Notes: generated by a model not told the origin, from the letters alone. A DNA stretch of 9,769 bases from Gammaproteobacteria bacterium (GCA_026982215.1 JALSHN010000369.1:1-9769), one strand, 5' to 3'; positions 1 through 6,614 are shown, counted from the stretch's first letter. Numbers and translations are program-made.

Positions 1-234
1 CAGGCCGCGTGCGAACGGGGGCGTCTGCCCGAGGCGCATTGGTTGTTGTCTCAGGTGTTGGAACAGGCGGATGAAGAGGCCGCTGCCCGGGCGGTGTGGA
101 AGGCGGGATTGGAGCTGGCCGCCGAGCTGGAGCGGCGCCGGTGGCTGCGGGGCGAGGGCGGCGAGCAGCCCGGCCTGCCCATCGTGCGCCCCGACGCCTT
201 GCCGGCGGTGGCGGTTGCCCCTTCGAGGCCATGA
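1..234 (+). CDS. C-terminal part of a TPR-like helical protein (5' end outside window)
   Basis: The reading frame is open from the first base of the window and stops with the TGA at 232-234, so only the last 77 residues of a longer protein are visible. The first part, about residues 5-52, is strongly helical. Its GRLPEA-type turn, followed by a leucine/alanine-rich helix, resembles a tetratricopeptide repeat hairpin, then comes a basic stretch (ELERRRW). The last 25 residues are Pro/Ala/Val-rich and probably unstructured. The stop codon overlaps the start of the next gene (ATGA at 231-234), which suggests one transcript and translational coupling with the SDR protein. An in-frame ATG at 43 exists, but nothing supports it as a start because the frame continues upstream of it. 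The TPR call rests on pattern only; function unknown. Confidence 0.6.
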   Translation, partial: QAACERGRLPEAHWLLSQVLEQADEEAAARAVWKAGLELAAELERRRWLRGEGGEQPGLPIVRPDALPAVAVAPSRP

Positions 235-1103
235 AAACGGTGGGCGAGGCGGAGAATCGGGCCTACGTCGTCGGTTGCGGGGATGTGGGGCGCCGTCTGG
301 GGCAGGCATTGATGGCGGCCGGTCACCCGGTGACCGCCTTGGTGCGGCGCCCCGATTCGGCCCGCCGGCTGGCCTCGCTGGGGATGACGGTGTCGGTGGT
401 GGATCTGGACAGCCAGACGCCGCCAGCGGTGGAGGCCAAGTGGATCTTTTACCTCGTCCCGCCACCAGGGGAGGGCGAGGACGACCCCCGACTGGGACGC
501 TTTCTCCGCGCCCAAGACGGGGCGGGTCCCGAGGCCTTGGTCCTGCTCAGTACCACGGCGGTGTACGGCGATGCCGGAGGGACGTGGGTGGACGAATCGG
601 TCCCGCCCCGGCCCGCTACGGCTCGCGGCCGGCGACGCTTGGAGGCGGAGCGGCGCGCCGTGGATGCCGCCCGCCGTTGGTCGGCCCGGCTGGCCATTCT
701 CCGTGTGGCCGGCATCTACGGTCCTGGACGTTTGCCCTTGGAGCGCCTGCGTCGCGGTGAGCCGGTGTTGGCGCCGGAGTGCAGTCCACCTTCCAACCGT
801 ATCCATGTCGATGACTTGGTGGACGCGTGTTTGGCGGCGGCCGAGCGGGGGGAGGGGGTCTACAATGTCGCCGATGGTCATCCCAGCCCGATGAGTGATT
901 ACTTCGAAGGCATCGCCCGCCTCTTCGATCTGCCCTCTCCCCCGCGTATCGACCGGGCCGAGGCTGAGCGGTGCCTCTCCCCGGGGATGCTGAGCTATCT
1001 GAGCGAATCGCGCCGTATCGACAATTCCCGCCTGTTGCGTCTGCTGGGGCGCCCTTTGCGCTATCCCGATCTCACCTCCGGTCTCCCCGCCTGCCGGGAC
1101 TGA
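231..1103 (+). CDS. Atypical SDR / NAD(P)-binding epimerase-like protein (YeeZ-like)
   Basis: This is a 290-residue soluble protein with an N-terminal Rossmann fold. The dinucleotide-binding motif GCGDVG is at residues 15-20 and an LVRR segment ending the second strand at 37-40. Further family landmarks are LLSTTAVYGD (105-114), LRVAGIYGPGR (157-167) and the NRIHVDDLVDA block (189-199). These match the order and spacing I know from E. coli YeeZ and related atypical short-chain dehydrogenases. The usual extended-SDR active-site pair YxxxK is not seen where expected: the region around 128-140 reads PATARGRRRLEAE. This may therefore be a regulatory or non-classical NAD(P)-binding protein rather than a standard sugar epimerase. 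The ATG at 231 overlaps the previous stop. The GAGG just upstream is very close to it, so translational coupling, or the in-frame GTG at 240, are both possible. Substrate unknown. Confidence 0.85.
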   Translation: MKTVGEAENRAYVVGCGDVGRRLGQALMAAGHPVTALVRRPDSARRLASLGMTVSVVDLDSQTPPAVEAKWIFYLVPPPGEGEDDPRLGRFLRAQDGAGPEALVLLSTTAVYGDAGGTWVDESVPPRPATARGRRRLEAERRAVDAARRWSARLAILRVAGIYGPGRLPLERLRRGEPVLAPECSPPSNRIHVDDLVDACLAAAERGEGVYNVADGHPSPMSDYFEGIARLFDLPSPPRIDRAEAERCLSPGMLSYLSESRRIDNSRLLRLLGRPLRYPDLTSGLPACRD

Positions 1104-1132
1104 TCCCCGCGGCGAAGGCCCACCGGCCCACC

Positions 1133-1138
1133 TATACT
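1133..1138 (+). promoter_or_regulatory. Possible -10 element (TATACT) ahead of the secreted protein / H+-ATPase pair
   Basis: TATACT matches the sigma-70 -10 consensus at five of six positions. It lies in the 69-base gap after the SDR gene, 34 bases before the next start codon, in an otherwise very GC-rich context. No convincing -35 hexamer lies 16-18 bases upstream, so this is a weak, position-based call. It would let the 1173-4420 gene pair be transcribed separately from the upstream unit. Confidence 0.3.
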
Positions 1139-1172
1139 GCCCAGCGGATGTTCCCACCCGACGGAGGGGGCG

Positions 1173-1718
1173 ATGCGCTGGATCCTCGTTACGCTGTGTC
1201 TCGTGTCGTTGTCACTCGCCCAGGCCGAGGTGGCGGGGCCGCCTGCGTTCGTCAAAGGCGAGGGCGGGCTGGTGGTGCTGGTGTGCAACGAGGACCCCAC
1301 ACGGGCACCGGTCTATCTCGCTGCCCTGCCGTGGGATGACGCCGTGGTGCGTTGGGCCGTGCAGCGGGCGGAATATGTCCGGGGGCTGGACTACCAGAGC
1401 CTGTTGCGCGATCCAGGGGAGCGTTATCGGCGCTTGCGTGGGTTGGTGGAGGCCAAATATCACTTGGAACGGGCTCGTATCGCATTGATGGCCGGTGAGC
1501 TCGAGGCGGTGACACGGCATTGGCGCGCGTCACGCCAGGCGGCCGAGTCAGTGCGCTGGGACGGGAGTGGGCGCCTGCTGGGGGCGGCGGCCGAGGCGGA
1601 TTTGCAACGGGCGTTGCAGCGCTATCAGCGGGGAAACCCCTGTGGGCTGGTGGCGGCCCGTGAGCGCATCGAGGCCGCCTACGGCGAACTGAGTCATCTC
1701 ATCGAGGCGGGGAAATGA
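1173..1718 (+). CDS. Secreted helical protein of unknown function, coupled to the H+-ATPase
   Basis: I do not recognise a family for this 181-residue protein. The first 18 residues form a clear Sec signal peptide: MRW start, a leucine/valine-rich core and AQA before the likely cleavage at 18/19. There is no lipobox cysteine, so a soluble periplasmic product is expected. Two cysteines (38 and 157) could form a disulfide. Residues 55-120 and 133-179 look alpha-helical, with many Arg, Glu and Ala. A strong Shine-Dalgarno run (GGAGGGGG, about 1163-1170) lies just ahead of the ATG and supports this start. The stop overlaps the start of the P-type ATPase gene in an ATGA (1715-1718), so the two are almost certainly co-translated. 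This hints at a role linked to the pump or its regulation, but that is inference from position only. Confidence 0.8.
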   Translation: MRWILVTLCLVSLSLAQAEVAGPPAFVKGEGGLVVLVCNEDPTRAPVYLAALPWDDAVVRWAVQRAEYVRGLDYQSLLRDPGERYRRLRGLVEAKYHLERARIALMAGELEAVTRHWRASRQAAESVRWDGSGRLLGAAAEADLQRALQRYQRGNPCGLVAARERIEAAYGELSHLIEAGK

Positions 1719-4420
1719 CAAGACGAGCAACCGGGGACGGAGAACCCGCCCTTCGCCACAGCGACGATTATCAAGGGCAGGATCCTCGTCAGACCCTGCA
1801 TGATCTGGGCAGTGACGCCGAGCGCGGTCTCTCCCAAAGTGAGGCCGAGGCGCGGTTGCAGCGTTTCGGTCCCAATGAGGTGGCGGAGGAAGAAGAACCC
1901 CTGTGGCACCGTATCTTCCGCCGTTTCTGGGGCCCCATTCCCTGGATGATCGAGGTCGCCGCCCTCCTTTCCGCCCTGGTGGGCAAGTGGGAGGACTTCA
2001 CCATCATCCTGGTGATGTTGCTGGTCAACGCCGGGCTCGACTTTGCCCAGGAACACCGGGCGTTGAATGCCCTGAAGGCTCTCAAAGAACGGATGGCCGC
2101 CCAGGCCCTGGTGTTGCGTGACGGCAAGTTCCGTCACCTGCCGGCGCGGGAACTGGTGCCCGGTGATATCGTCAAGCTCAAGATCGGCGACGTCGTCCCC
2201 GCCGACGTCCAGCTCATCGACGGTGATTATCTGCTCCTCGACCAATCCGCCCTCACCGGGGAGTCCCTGCCGGTTTCCAAGGCACCGGCGGACGTGGCCT
2301 ATGCCAATACCGTCGTCAAACAAGGCGAGATGCGGGCGGTGGTGGTCAATACCGGTCCCCGCACCCGCTTCCAGTCGGTGGTTTCCCTGGTGGCCGAGGC
2401 CGGGCTGCACGAACGCAGCCATTTCCAGAAAATGGTCATCCACATCGGCAACTATCTGATCCTCATCACCGTGGCGCTGGTGGTGCTCATCGTCATGGTG
2501 GCCCTGTTCCGCCACGAGGACTTCCTGGAAATCGCCCGTTTCGCCCTGGTGCTCACCGTGGCCTCCATCCCGGTGGCGCTGCCGGCGGTACTCTCGGTGA
2601 CCATGGCGGTGGGAGCGATGAATCTGGCGCGCCACAAGGCCATCGTCTCCAAACTCTCCGCCATCGAGGAGCTGGCGGGGGTGGACGTGTTCTGTTCCGA
2701 CAAGACCGGCACCCTCACCCAGAACCGCATGACCGTGGCCGAGCCCATGGTGGCGGAGGGCTTCACCGAGGAGGCGTTGTTCCTCTATGCCGCCCTGGCC
2801 TCGCGCGAGGAGAATCGCGATCCCATCGAGCAGCCCATCTACCGCTATCTGCAAGAACATCTTCGCGGGCAGGTGGAGCTCCGAGGGTGGCGTCAGCGGC
2901 ATTTCACCCCCTTCGATCCGATCCGCAAACGGACCGAGGCCGAGGTGGAGCGTGACGGGGAACGGCTGTGGGTGGCCAAGGGGGCGCCGCAGGTGATCAT
3001 GGAGCTGTGCGGTCTGGAAGGGATGGCGCGGGAGTCGGTGCAGAAATGGGTGGACCTGTTCGCCTCCAAGGGATATCGCACCCTGGCGGTGGCGGTGCGT
3101 CACCTCGGCGGGGAGGATGAGGAGAGTCCACGCTTCGTGGGGCTGATTCCCCTGTTCGATCCACCCCGGGAGGACTCCCAGGCGGTGATCCAGGCCATGC
3201 GCGACTACGGTGTCACGGTGAAGATGATCACCGGCGACAACGCCGCCATCGCCCGCGAGATCGGCCGCCTGCTGGGGTTGGGGCAACGTACCTTGCGGGC
3301 CTCACAGATCAGCGGGGGGGCGGCCGAAGAGCTGCTGGAGCTCAGTCGGGCGCTCACCACCGCCATCTACCACCGTTTCCATCCCCAGGCCGACCTGGGC
3401 GAGGCGCGTCGTTTCGCCGAGTCGGTGATGGAGGAACTGCAGCGGTTGTTCGACGTCTCCATGCTCGACCAGGAGTTTCTCCGTGTGCACGAGTCGGCCC
3501 TGGTGGCCCTCATCGAACAGGCGGACATCATCGCCGAGGTGGTTCCCGAGGACAAATACCGTATCGTCGACACCTTGCAGAAAGGTGGACACATGGTGGG
3601 CATGACTGGAGACGGGGTGAACGACGCCCCGGCACTCAAGAAGGCCGATTGTGGCATCGCCGTTTCCAACGCCACCGACGCCGCCCGCGCCGCCGCCGAC
3701 ATCATCCTCACCGCGCCGGGGCTGTCGGTGATCAACGAGGCCATCCGCCTTGCGCGTATCACCTTCGAGCGCATGAAGGCCTATGCCATCTACCGCATCG
3801 CCGAGACCATCCGCATCATCCTGTTCATGGCGCTTTCCATCCTGGTATTCGATTTTTATCCCATCACCGCCATCATGATCATCCTGTTGGCGCTGCTCAA
3901 CGATATCCCCATCCTGGCGATCGCCTACGACCACACCAAGATCGATCGCCATCCGGTGCGCTGGAACATGCCCGAGTTGCTCACCGTGTCCACGGTTCTG
4001 GGGGTCACAGGGGTCATCTCGTCTTTTCTGTTGTTCTACATCCTCCAGGAACGCGGACTACCCGAGCCCTTCATCCAGACGGTACTGTTCCTCAAGCTCA
4101 TCATCGCCGGCCATTCCACGCTTTACGTGATGCGGGCCGAGGGTTGGTTGTGGCAGCGTCCCTGGCCGGCGCCGCTGTTGTTCGGCGCCACCTTGACCAC
4201 CGAGATCGCCGGTACCCTCATCGCCGTCTATGGGGTATTCGTCACCCCCATCGGTTGGGAAGCGGCGCTGTGGATCTGGGCCTATGCCCTGGTGTGGATG
4301 CTGGTCAACGATGCGGTGAAGGTATACACCTATCGCTTGCTGCGCCGCGAAGGGGTGGTCAAATGGCAGCGGGCCGCAGCAGCCAAGGCGTTGCCCGGTG
4401 GGCGGGGAGGTTCCGCCTGA
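1715..4420 (+). CDS. Plasma-membrane-type P-type H+-ATPase (P3A-like)
   Basis: This complete 901-residue P-type ATPase should pump protons out across the inner membrane using ATP. The actuator motif TGES is at 181-184, the phosphorylation motif DKTGT at 329-333 (Asp329), the nucleotide-binding KGAPQ at 422-426, and the P-domain motifs TGDN (506-509) and TGDGVND (631-637). Likely membrane helices are near 71-88, 94-112, 243-265, 273-302, 690-713, 716-737, 755-777, 787-806, 820-842 and 847-868, the usual ten. By my alignment from memory, Asn105 (M2), Arg700 (M5) and Asp730 (M6, LLND) correspond to Asn106, Arg655 and Asp684 of the plant pump AHA2, which favours H+ over Ca2+ or Na+. Two features stand out: roughly 60 extra residues between TGDN and TGDGVND (about 534-597), and a C-terminal tail of only about 30 residues, lacking the plant autoinhibitory domain. 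The start is supported by GAGG at 1704-1707 and the ATGA overlap with the preceding secreted protein. No terminator is evident after it. Confidence 0.95.
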   Translation: MTRRATGDGEPALRHSDDYQGQDPRQTLHDLGSDAERGLSQSEAEARLQRFGPNEVAEEEEPLWHRIFRRFWGPIPWMIEVAALLSALVGKWEDFTIILVMLLVNAGLDFAQEHRALNALKALKERMAAQALVLRDGKFRHLPARELVPGDIVKLKIGDVVPADVQLIDGDYLLLDQSALTGESLPVSKAPADVAYANTVVKQGEMRAVVVNTGPRTRFQSVVSLVAEAGLHERSHFQKMVIHIGNYLILITVALVVLIVMVALFRHEDFLEIARFALVLTVASIPVALPAVLSVTMAVGAMNLARHKAIVSKLSAIEELAGVDVFCSDKTGTLTQNRMTVAEPMVAEGFTEEALFLYAALASREENRDPIEQPIYRYLQEHLRGQVELRGWRQRHFTPFDPIRKRTEAEVERDGERLWVAKGAPQVIMELCGLEGMARESVQKWVDLFASKGYRTLAVAVRHLGGEDEESPRFVGLIPLFDPPREDSQAVIQAMRDYGVTVKMITGDNAAIAREIGRLLGLGQRTLRASQISGGAAEELLELSRALTTAIYHRFHPQADLGEARRFAESVMEELQRLFDVSMLDQEFLRVHESALVALIEQADIIAEVVPEDKYRIVDTLQKGGHMVGMTGDGVNDAPALKKADCGIAVSNATDAARAAADIILTAPGLSVINEAIRLARITFERMKAYAIYRIAETIRIILFMALSILVFDFYPITAIMIILLALLNDIPILAIAYDHTKIDRHPVRWNMPELLTVSTVLGVTGVISSFLLFYILQERGLPEPFIQTVLFLKLIIAGHSTLYVMRAEGWLWQRPWPAPLLFGATLTTEIAGTLIAVYGVFVTPIGWEAALWIWAYALVWMLVNDAVKVYTYRLLRREGVVKWQRAAAAKALPGGRGGSA

Positions 4421-4423
4421 TGG

Positions 4424-4435
4424 GTGTCGATACAC
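4424..4435. promoter_or_regulatory. Small dyad GTGT-CGAT-ACAC, candidate activator site
   Basis: GTGT (4424-4427) and ACAC (4432-4435) form an inverted repeat around CGAT, just after the ATPase stop codon. Its centre lies about 88 bases upstream of the start site predicted from the sigma-54 promoter at 4492-4507. That is within the range where activators of sigma-54 promoters bind. The half-sites are only four bases and the site also abuts a TTGACA, so chance is a serious alternative. Confidence 0.2.
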
Positions 4436-4491
4436 TTGACATGAGCAGGATGCGGTCTTCGTATCACCTTGAATTCAAATGAAAAAATTAA

Positions 4492-4507
4492 TGGCATAGT
4501 AATCGCA
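4492..4507 (+). promoter_or_regulatory. Sigma-54 (RpoN) -24/-12 promoter of the PEP-CTERM gene
   Basis: The sequence reads TGGCAT, five bases, then TCGCA. Against the RpoN consensus TGGCAC-N5-TTGCA it keeps the invariant GG and GC dinucleotides at the correct spacing (12 bases from the first G of GG to the G of GC), with one mismatch in each box. An A/T-rich run (about 4472-4492) lies immediately upstream in an otherwise GC-rich genome. The predicted transcription start near 4518 gives a leader of about 37 bases before the ATG at 4555. PEP-CTERM genes in other proteobacteria are known to depend on RpoN and the PrsK/PrsR system, so site and gene agree. Confidence 0.65.
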
Positions 4508-4554
4508 GGGTTGGGGCGAGCGTGTGACTATTTCTAGCCCCAGAGGTGGCGGAG

Positions 4555-5883
4555 ATGATGAAACATCGAACGAACAAACTGGTTGTCGGCCTGTTGCTGG
4601 CCGGTCTGGCAATGCCGGCGGCGGCGGTGATGTTCGACGTGGAAACGGGTGGTTTGATTCAGGACGGTGACTGGGAGGCGGGCATCAATCCGTTCAATGC
4701 CCAGATCGAATACCTGGGGCATCTCCCCAGCGGCACCGATCATCTCTACGAACAGAGCTTCTGGTTCTCCATCGACGGCTCGCCCGAGTTCTCCCTGGGG
4801 GATCTGACGCTCACCGATGTGACGGGAGGTGGCAACGGCTTTCTGGCCAGTTACGGTTCCCGCGACGCCGGTGATCCATTGGCCGTCGACGTTTCTTACA
4901 GCCTGCTGGCCAACGGCAGCACCAGCGCCACCTTGAGCGAGATGCTCACCATCACCAACCTCGGTACGGATCCCATCGATCTGAGCTGGTTCGTCTACAC
5001 CGACTGGGATCTCAACAGCGACATCATCGATCAGGCGGTGATCCCCAACAATCCCGCCTCCATCACCCAGATCGACTTCGGCGGTACCGAAGCCACGGTG
5101 ACCATCGTCGACGATGGCGGCGCCGACGCGCTCCATTGGGAAGTGGCCGAATACAGTGATCTGATCGATCGTTTCAACGATGTGAGCGCCGACACCTTGG
5201 CCGACGCCGAGACCTCGCCGCTCACTGCGGGCCCGGCCGATTATACCTACGCTTTCCAGCTCGATTACCTCGATCTGGCGGTCGGTGAGAGCGTCACCAT
5301 CGAAATCGAAAAGCTCATCGAACTGGGCTCGCTGACCAGTCCCTTCGATCCCATCCTCCCCCTCATCGACGAAGACGGCGATTTCGTGTTCGATTTCCCC
5401 GTATGGTCGGAGGACGTCTGGTGGGTGGACCCGGTGGTGGCCGTGGGATATGAATACATCAACAACGGCGGCCCCAACTTCGCCTCGGTGACGGTGCCTG
5501 GATCGGCGGTTGCCCTGCCGGACATCGGCGACGCGCTGTTCGGTGTCTATCTCTTCGATCCGCTGTTGGGCGATTATGATCCTACCCCGGTGGCGATCCT
5601 GGACGGTTCGGATCCCAGTGGCAACAGCTATGACTTCATCAGCCTCTATCCCGGTGGCGTCGATCGTTTCCTCATCGGCGACATCGAGCCGGAGGCGGGG
5701 CTGGATCCCTCCGACCCACTGGCCTTCGTCACCGGCCTGGGGTTCATCGGTGCCGGCATGGCCAGTTTCAGCATGGTGCCGGTCAGCATCGACACCACCC
5801 CGGTGCCGGCGCCGGCACCGGCATGGCTATTGGGCGCCGCCATGCTGGGGTTGGCCTTCGCCGGCAGGCGACGGGCCCGCTAA
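4555..5883 (+). CDS. PEP-CTERM sorting domain protein, highly acidic, exported
   Basis: This 442-residue surface or extracellular protein has the two-signal layout of exosortase substrates. An N-terminal Sec signal peptide (about 1-24, basic start, leucine-rich core, PAAA before the cut) is matched by a C-terminal signal: VPAPAPAW at 417-424, a hydrophobic helix to about 437, and RRRAR at the end. The motif is a variant with Pro-Ala in place of Pro-Glu-Pro. In the family, exosortase (EpsH/XrtA type) removes this tail; no exosortase gene lies in the window. The mature part is beta-rich with no cysteine and only four Lys/Arg residues, but very many Asp/Glu. The segment VWSEDVWWVDPVVAVGYEY and the later DPSDPLAFVTGLGF resemble blocks I recall in other PEP-CTERM proteins. 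I chose the ATG at 4555 because AGAGG (4542-4546) sits eight bases before it; 4558 (ATG) or 4546 (GTG) are alternatives. A sigma-54 promoter precedes the gene and an intrinsic terminator follows. A role in flocs, biofilm or matrix is inferred. Confidence 0.88.
   Translation: MMKHRTNKLVVGLLLAGLAMPAAAVMFDVETGGLIQDGDWEAGINPFNAQIEYLGHLPSGTDHLYEQSFWFSIDGSPEFSLGDLTLTDVTGGGNGFLASYGSRDAGDPLAVDVSYSLLANGSTSATLSEMLTITNLGTDPIDLSWFVYTDWDLNSDIIDQAVIPNNPASITQIDFGGTEATVTIVDDGGADALHWEVAEYSDLIDRFNDVSADTLADAETSPLTAGPADYTYAFQLDYLDLAVGESVTIEIEKLIELGSLTSPFDPILPLIDEDGDFVFDFPVWSEDVWWVDPVVAVGYEYINNGGPNFASVTVPGSAVALPDIGDALFGVYLFDPLLGDYDPTPVAILDGSDPSGNSYDFISLYPGGVDRFLIGDIEPEAGLDPSDPLAFVTGLGFIGAGMASFSMVPVSIDTTPVPAPAPAWLLGAAMLGLAFAGRRRAR
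5800..5821. repeat. Perfect 22-bp palindrome over the sorting-motif codons
   Basis: The half-site CCGGTGCCGGC (5800-5810) is followed with no spacer by its exact reverse complement (5811-5821). It lies inside the PEP-CTERM gene and encodes most of the Pro/Val/Ala sorting motif. It may simply follow from GC-rich Pro and Ala codons, though perfect symmetry over 22 bases is more than needed to encode the motif. Confidence 0.8.
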
Positions 5884-5915
5884 GGGCGTTCTGCGGCGCT
5901 TGCATGTCATGGCAG

Positions 5916-5942
5916 GGGCCGGTCGCAGGACCGGCCCTTTTT
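5916..5942 (+). terminator. Rho-independent terminator after the PEP-CTERM gene
   Basis: A perfect 9-bp GC-rich stem (GGGCCGGTC at 5916-5924 with GACCGGCCC at 5929-5937) closes a GCAG tetraloop and is followed at once by five T residues (5938-5942). It starts 32 bases after the stop codon of the PEP-CTERM gene. It should end that transcript and separate it from the downstream exported protein, which would then need its own promoter. Confidence 0.92.
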
Positions 5943-6014
5943 GTGTCGGTCGCTGGAGGCAAAATTCATGAGACGGGTGAGGTCGGTGCTCATCACGGGG
6001 GAGGTGCGTGACCC

Positions 6015-6614
6015 ATGAGGTGGGGTGGTGCCCTGATGTGTCTGATGCTCGCCTGGACGGGCGGTGCGGCCCAGGCGGCCGACGGGTCAGGCCGTTTCGG
6101 CGTCAAGGGTGTGGGTGGGGTCGCCTGTTCCCGCTATCTCCAAGCCTTCGAGGCCAAGGATCAGGCCTATTTGATGTATCTCGGTTGGTTTGGGGGCTAC
6201 CTCACTGGCGCCAACCAACGGCTGGAAGATACCTTCGACCTGATGCCGTGGCAGAGCGTCGGTTTGGTCTCCTACGCCGTGGCCAATGTCTGCCGTCAGG
6301 CACCGAAGGCCTCGGTGTTGCAGGCGGTGCGGCAGGTGATCCAGGGGGTGTGGCCACAGCGCCTGACCCGGGCGAGCCCCATGGTATCCGCCAAGGGGGA
6401 ACGGGCCGAGGTCAAGATCTACCGAGCGGCGTTGATCCAGGTTCAGCAGGCCCTCAAACAGTCGGGGTTCTATGAGGGCGATCTTCACGGCCGCTACGAT
6501 TCCGCTACCCAAGAGGCGCTGGAGTACTTTCAGGAAGCAAAAGGGTTGACCGTGACCGGGCTACCCGATCAGCGGACCTTGCTGCTGTTGTTCCAGGCAC
6601 GGCCAGCGCTGTGA
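6015..6614 (+). CDS. Exported protein: two-cysteine helical domain plus C-terminal peptidoglycan-binding domain
   Basis: This 199-residue protein begins with a Sec signal peptide (about 1-21, ending GGAAQA). A helical domain follows at about 33-112, with cysteines at 38 and 93 and the segment YLGWFGGYLTGANQ (55-68). That pattern recalls small HdeA/Rap1a-like exported proteins in which two cysteines tie a helical bundle. Residues 138-194 form a peptidoglycan-binding domain of the PG_binding_1 type: IQVQQALKQSGFYEGDLHGRY, then a TQEALEYFQEAKGL helix and TVTGLPDQRTLLLLF. The protein probably sits in the periplasm and binds the cell wall; no catalytic domain is visible. GGGGGAGG (5997-6004) lies ten bases before the ATG. 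The terminator upstream separates it from the PEP-CTERM gene. The C-terminal domain is a firm call; the N-terminal family is tentative. Confidence 0.82.
   Translation: MRWGGALMCLMLAWTGGAAQAADGSGRFGVKGVGGVACSRYLQAFEAKDQAYLMYLGWFGGYLTGANQRLEDTFDLMPWQSVGLVSYAVANVCRQAPKASVLQAVRQVIQGVWPQRLTRASPMVSAKGERAEVKIYRAALIQVQQALKQSGFYEGDLHGRYDSATQEALEYFQEAKGLTVTGLPDQRTLLLLFQARPAL

Noticed and set aside
51..1157. 368-codon minus-strand frame
   Set aside because: It covers the SDR gene on the opposite strand. Composition is Arg/Gln/His-rich and no family motif is seen, while the plus-strand protein has a clear Rossmann motif.
1694..3286. 530-codon open frame on the minus strand
   Set aside because: It lies antisense to the H+-ATPase, whose motifs are complete. 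Its product is His/Gly/Gln-rich low-complexity sequence typical of a GC-rich shadow frame.
3302..3952. 216-codon minus-strand frame, Asp/Gly/Val-rich
   Set aside because: Antisense shadow of the ATPase P domain and M5-M6 region, with no recognisable domain.
4436..4464. Sigma-70 promoter with perfect TTGACA (-35) after the ATPase gene
   Set aside because: At 17-base spacing the -10 is TCGTAT (three of six, lacking the key A at position two). The sigma-54 match downstream is better and fits the gene type.
5941..5969. Promoter TTGTGT...ATTCAT for the peptidoglycan-binding protein gene
   Set aside because: Both hexamers match poorly and the -35 would overlap the terminator T-run. Some promoter must exist here, but I cannot place it.
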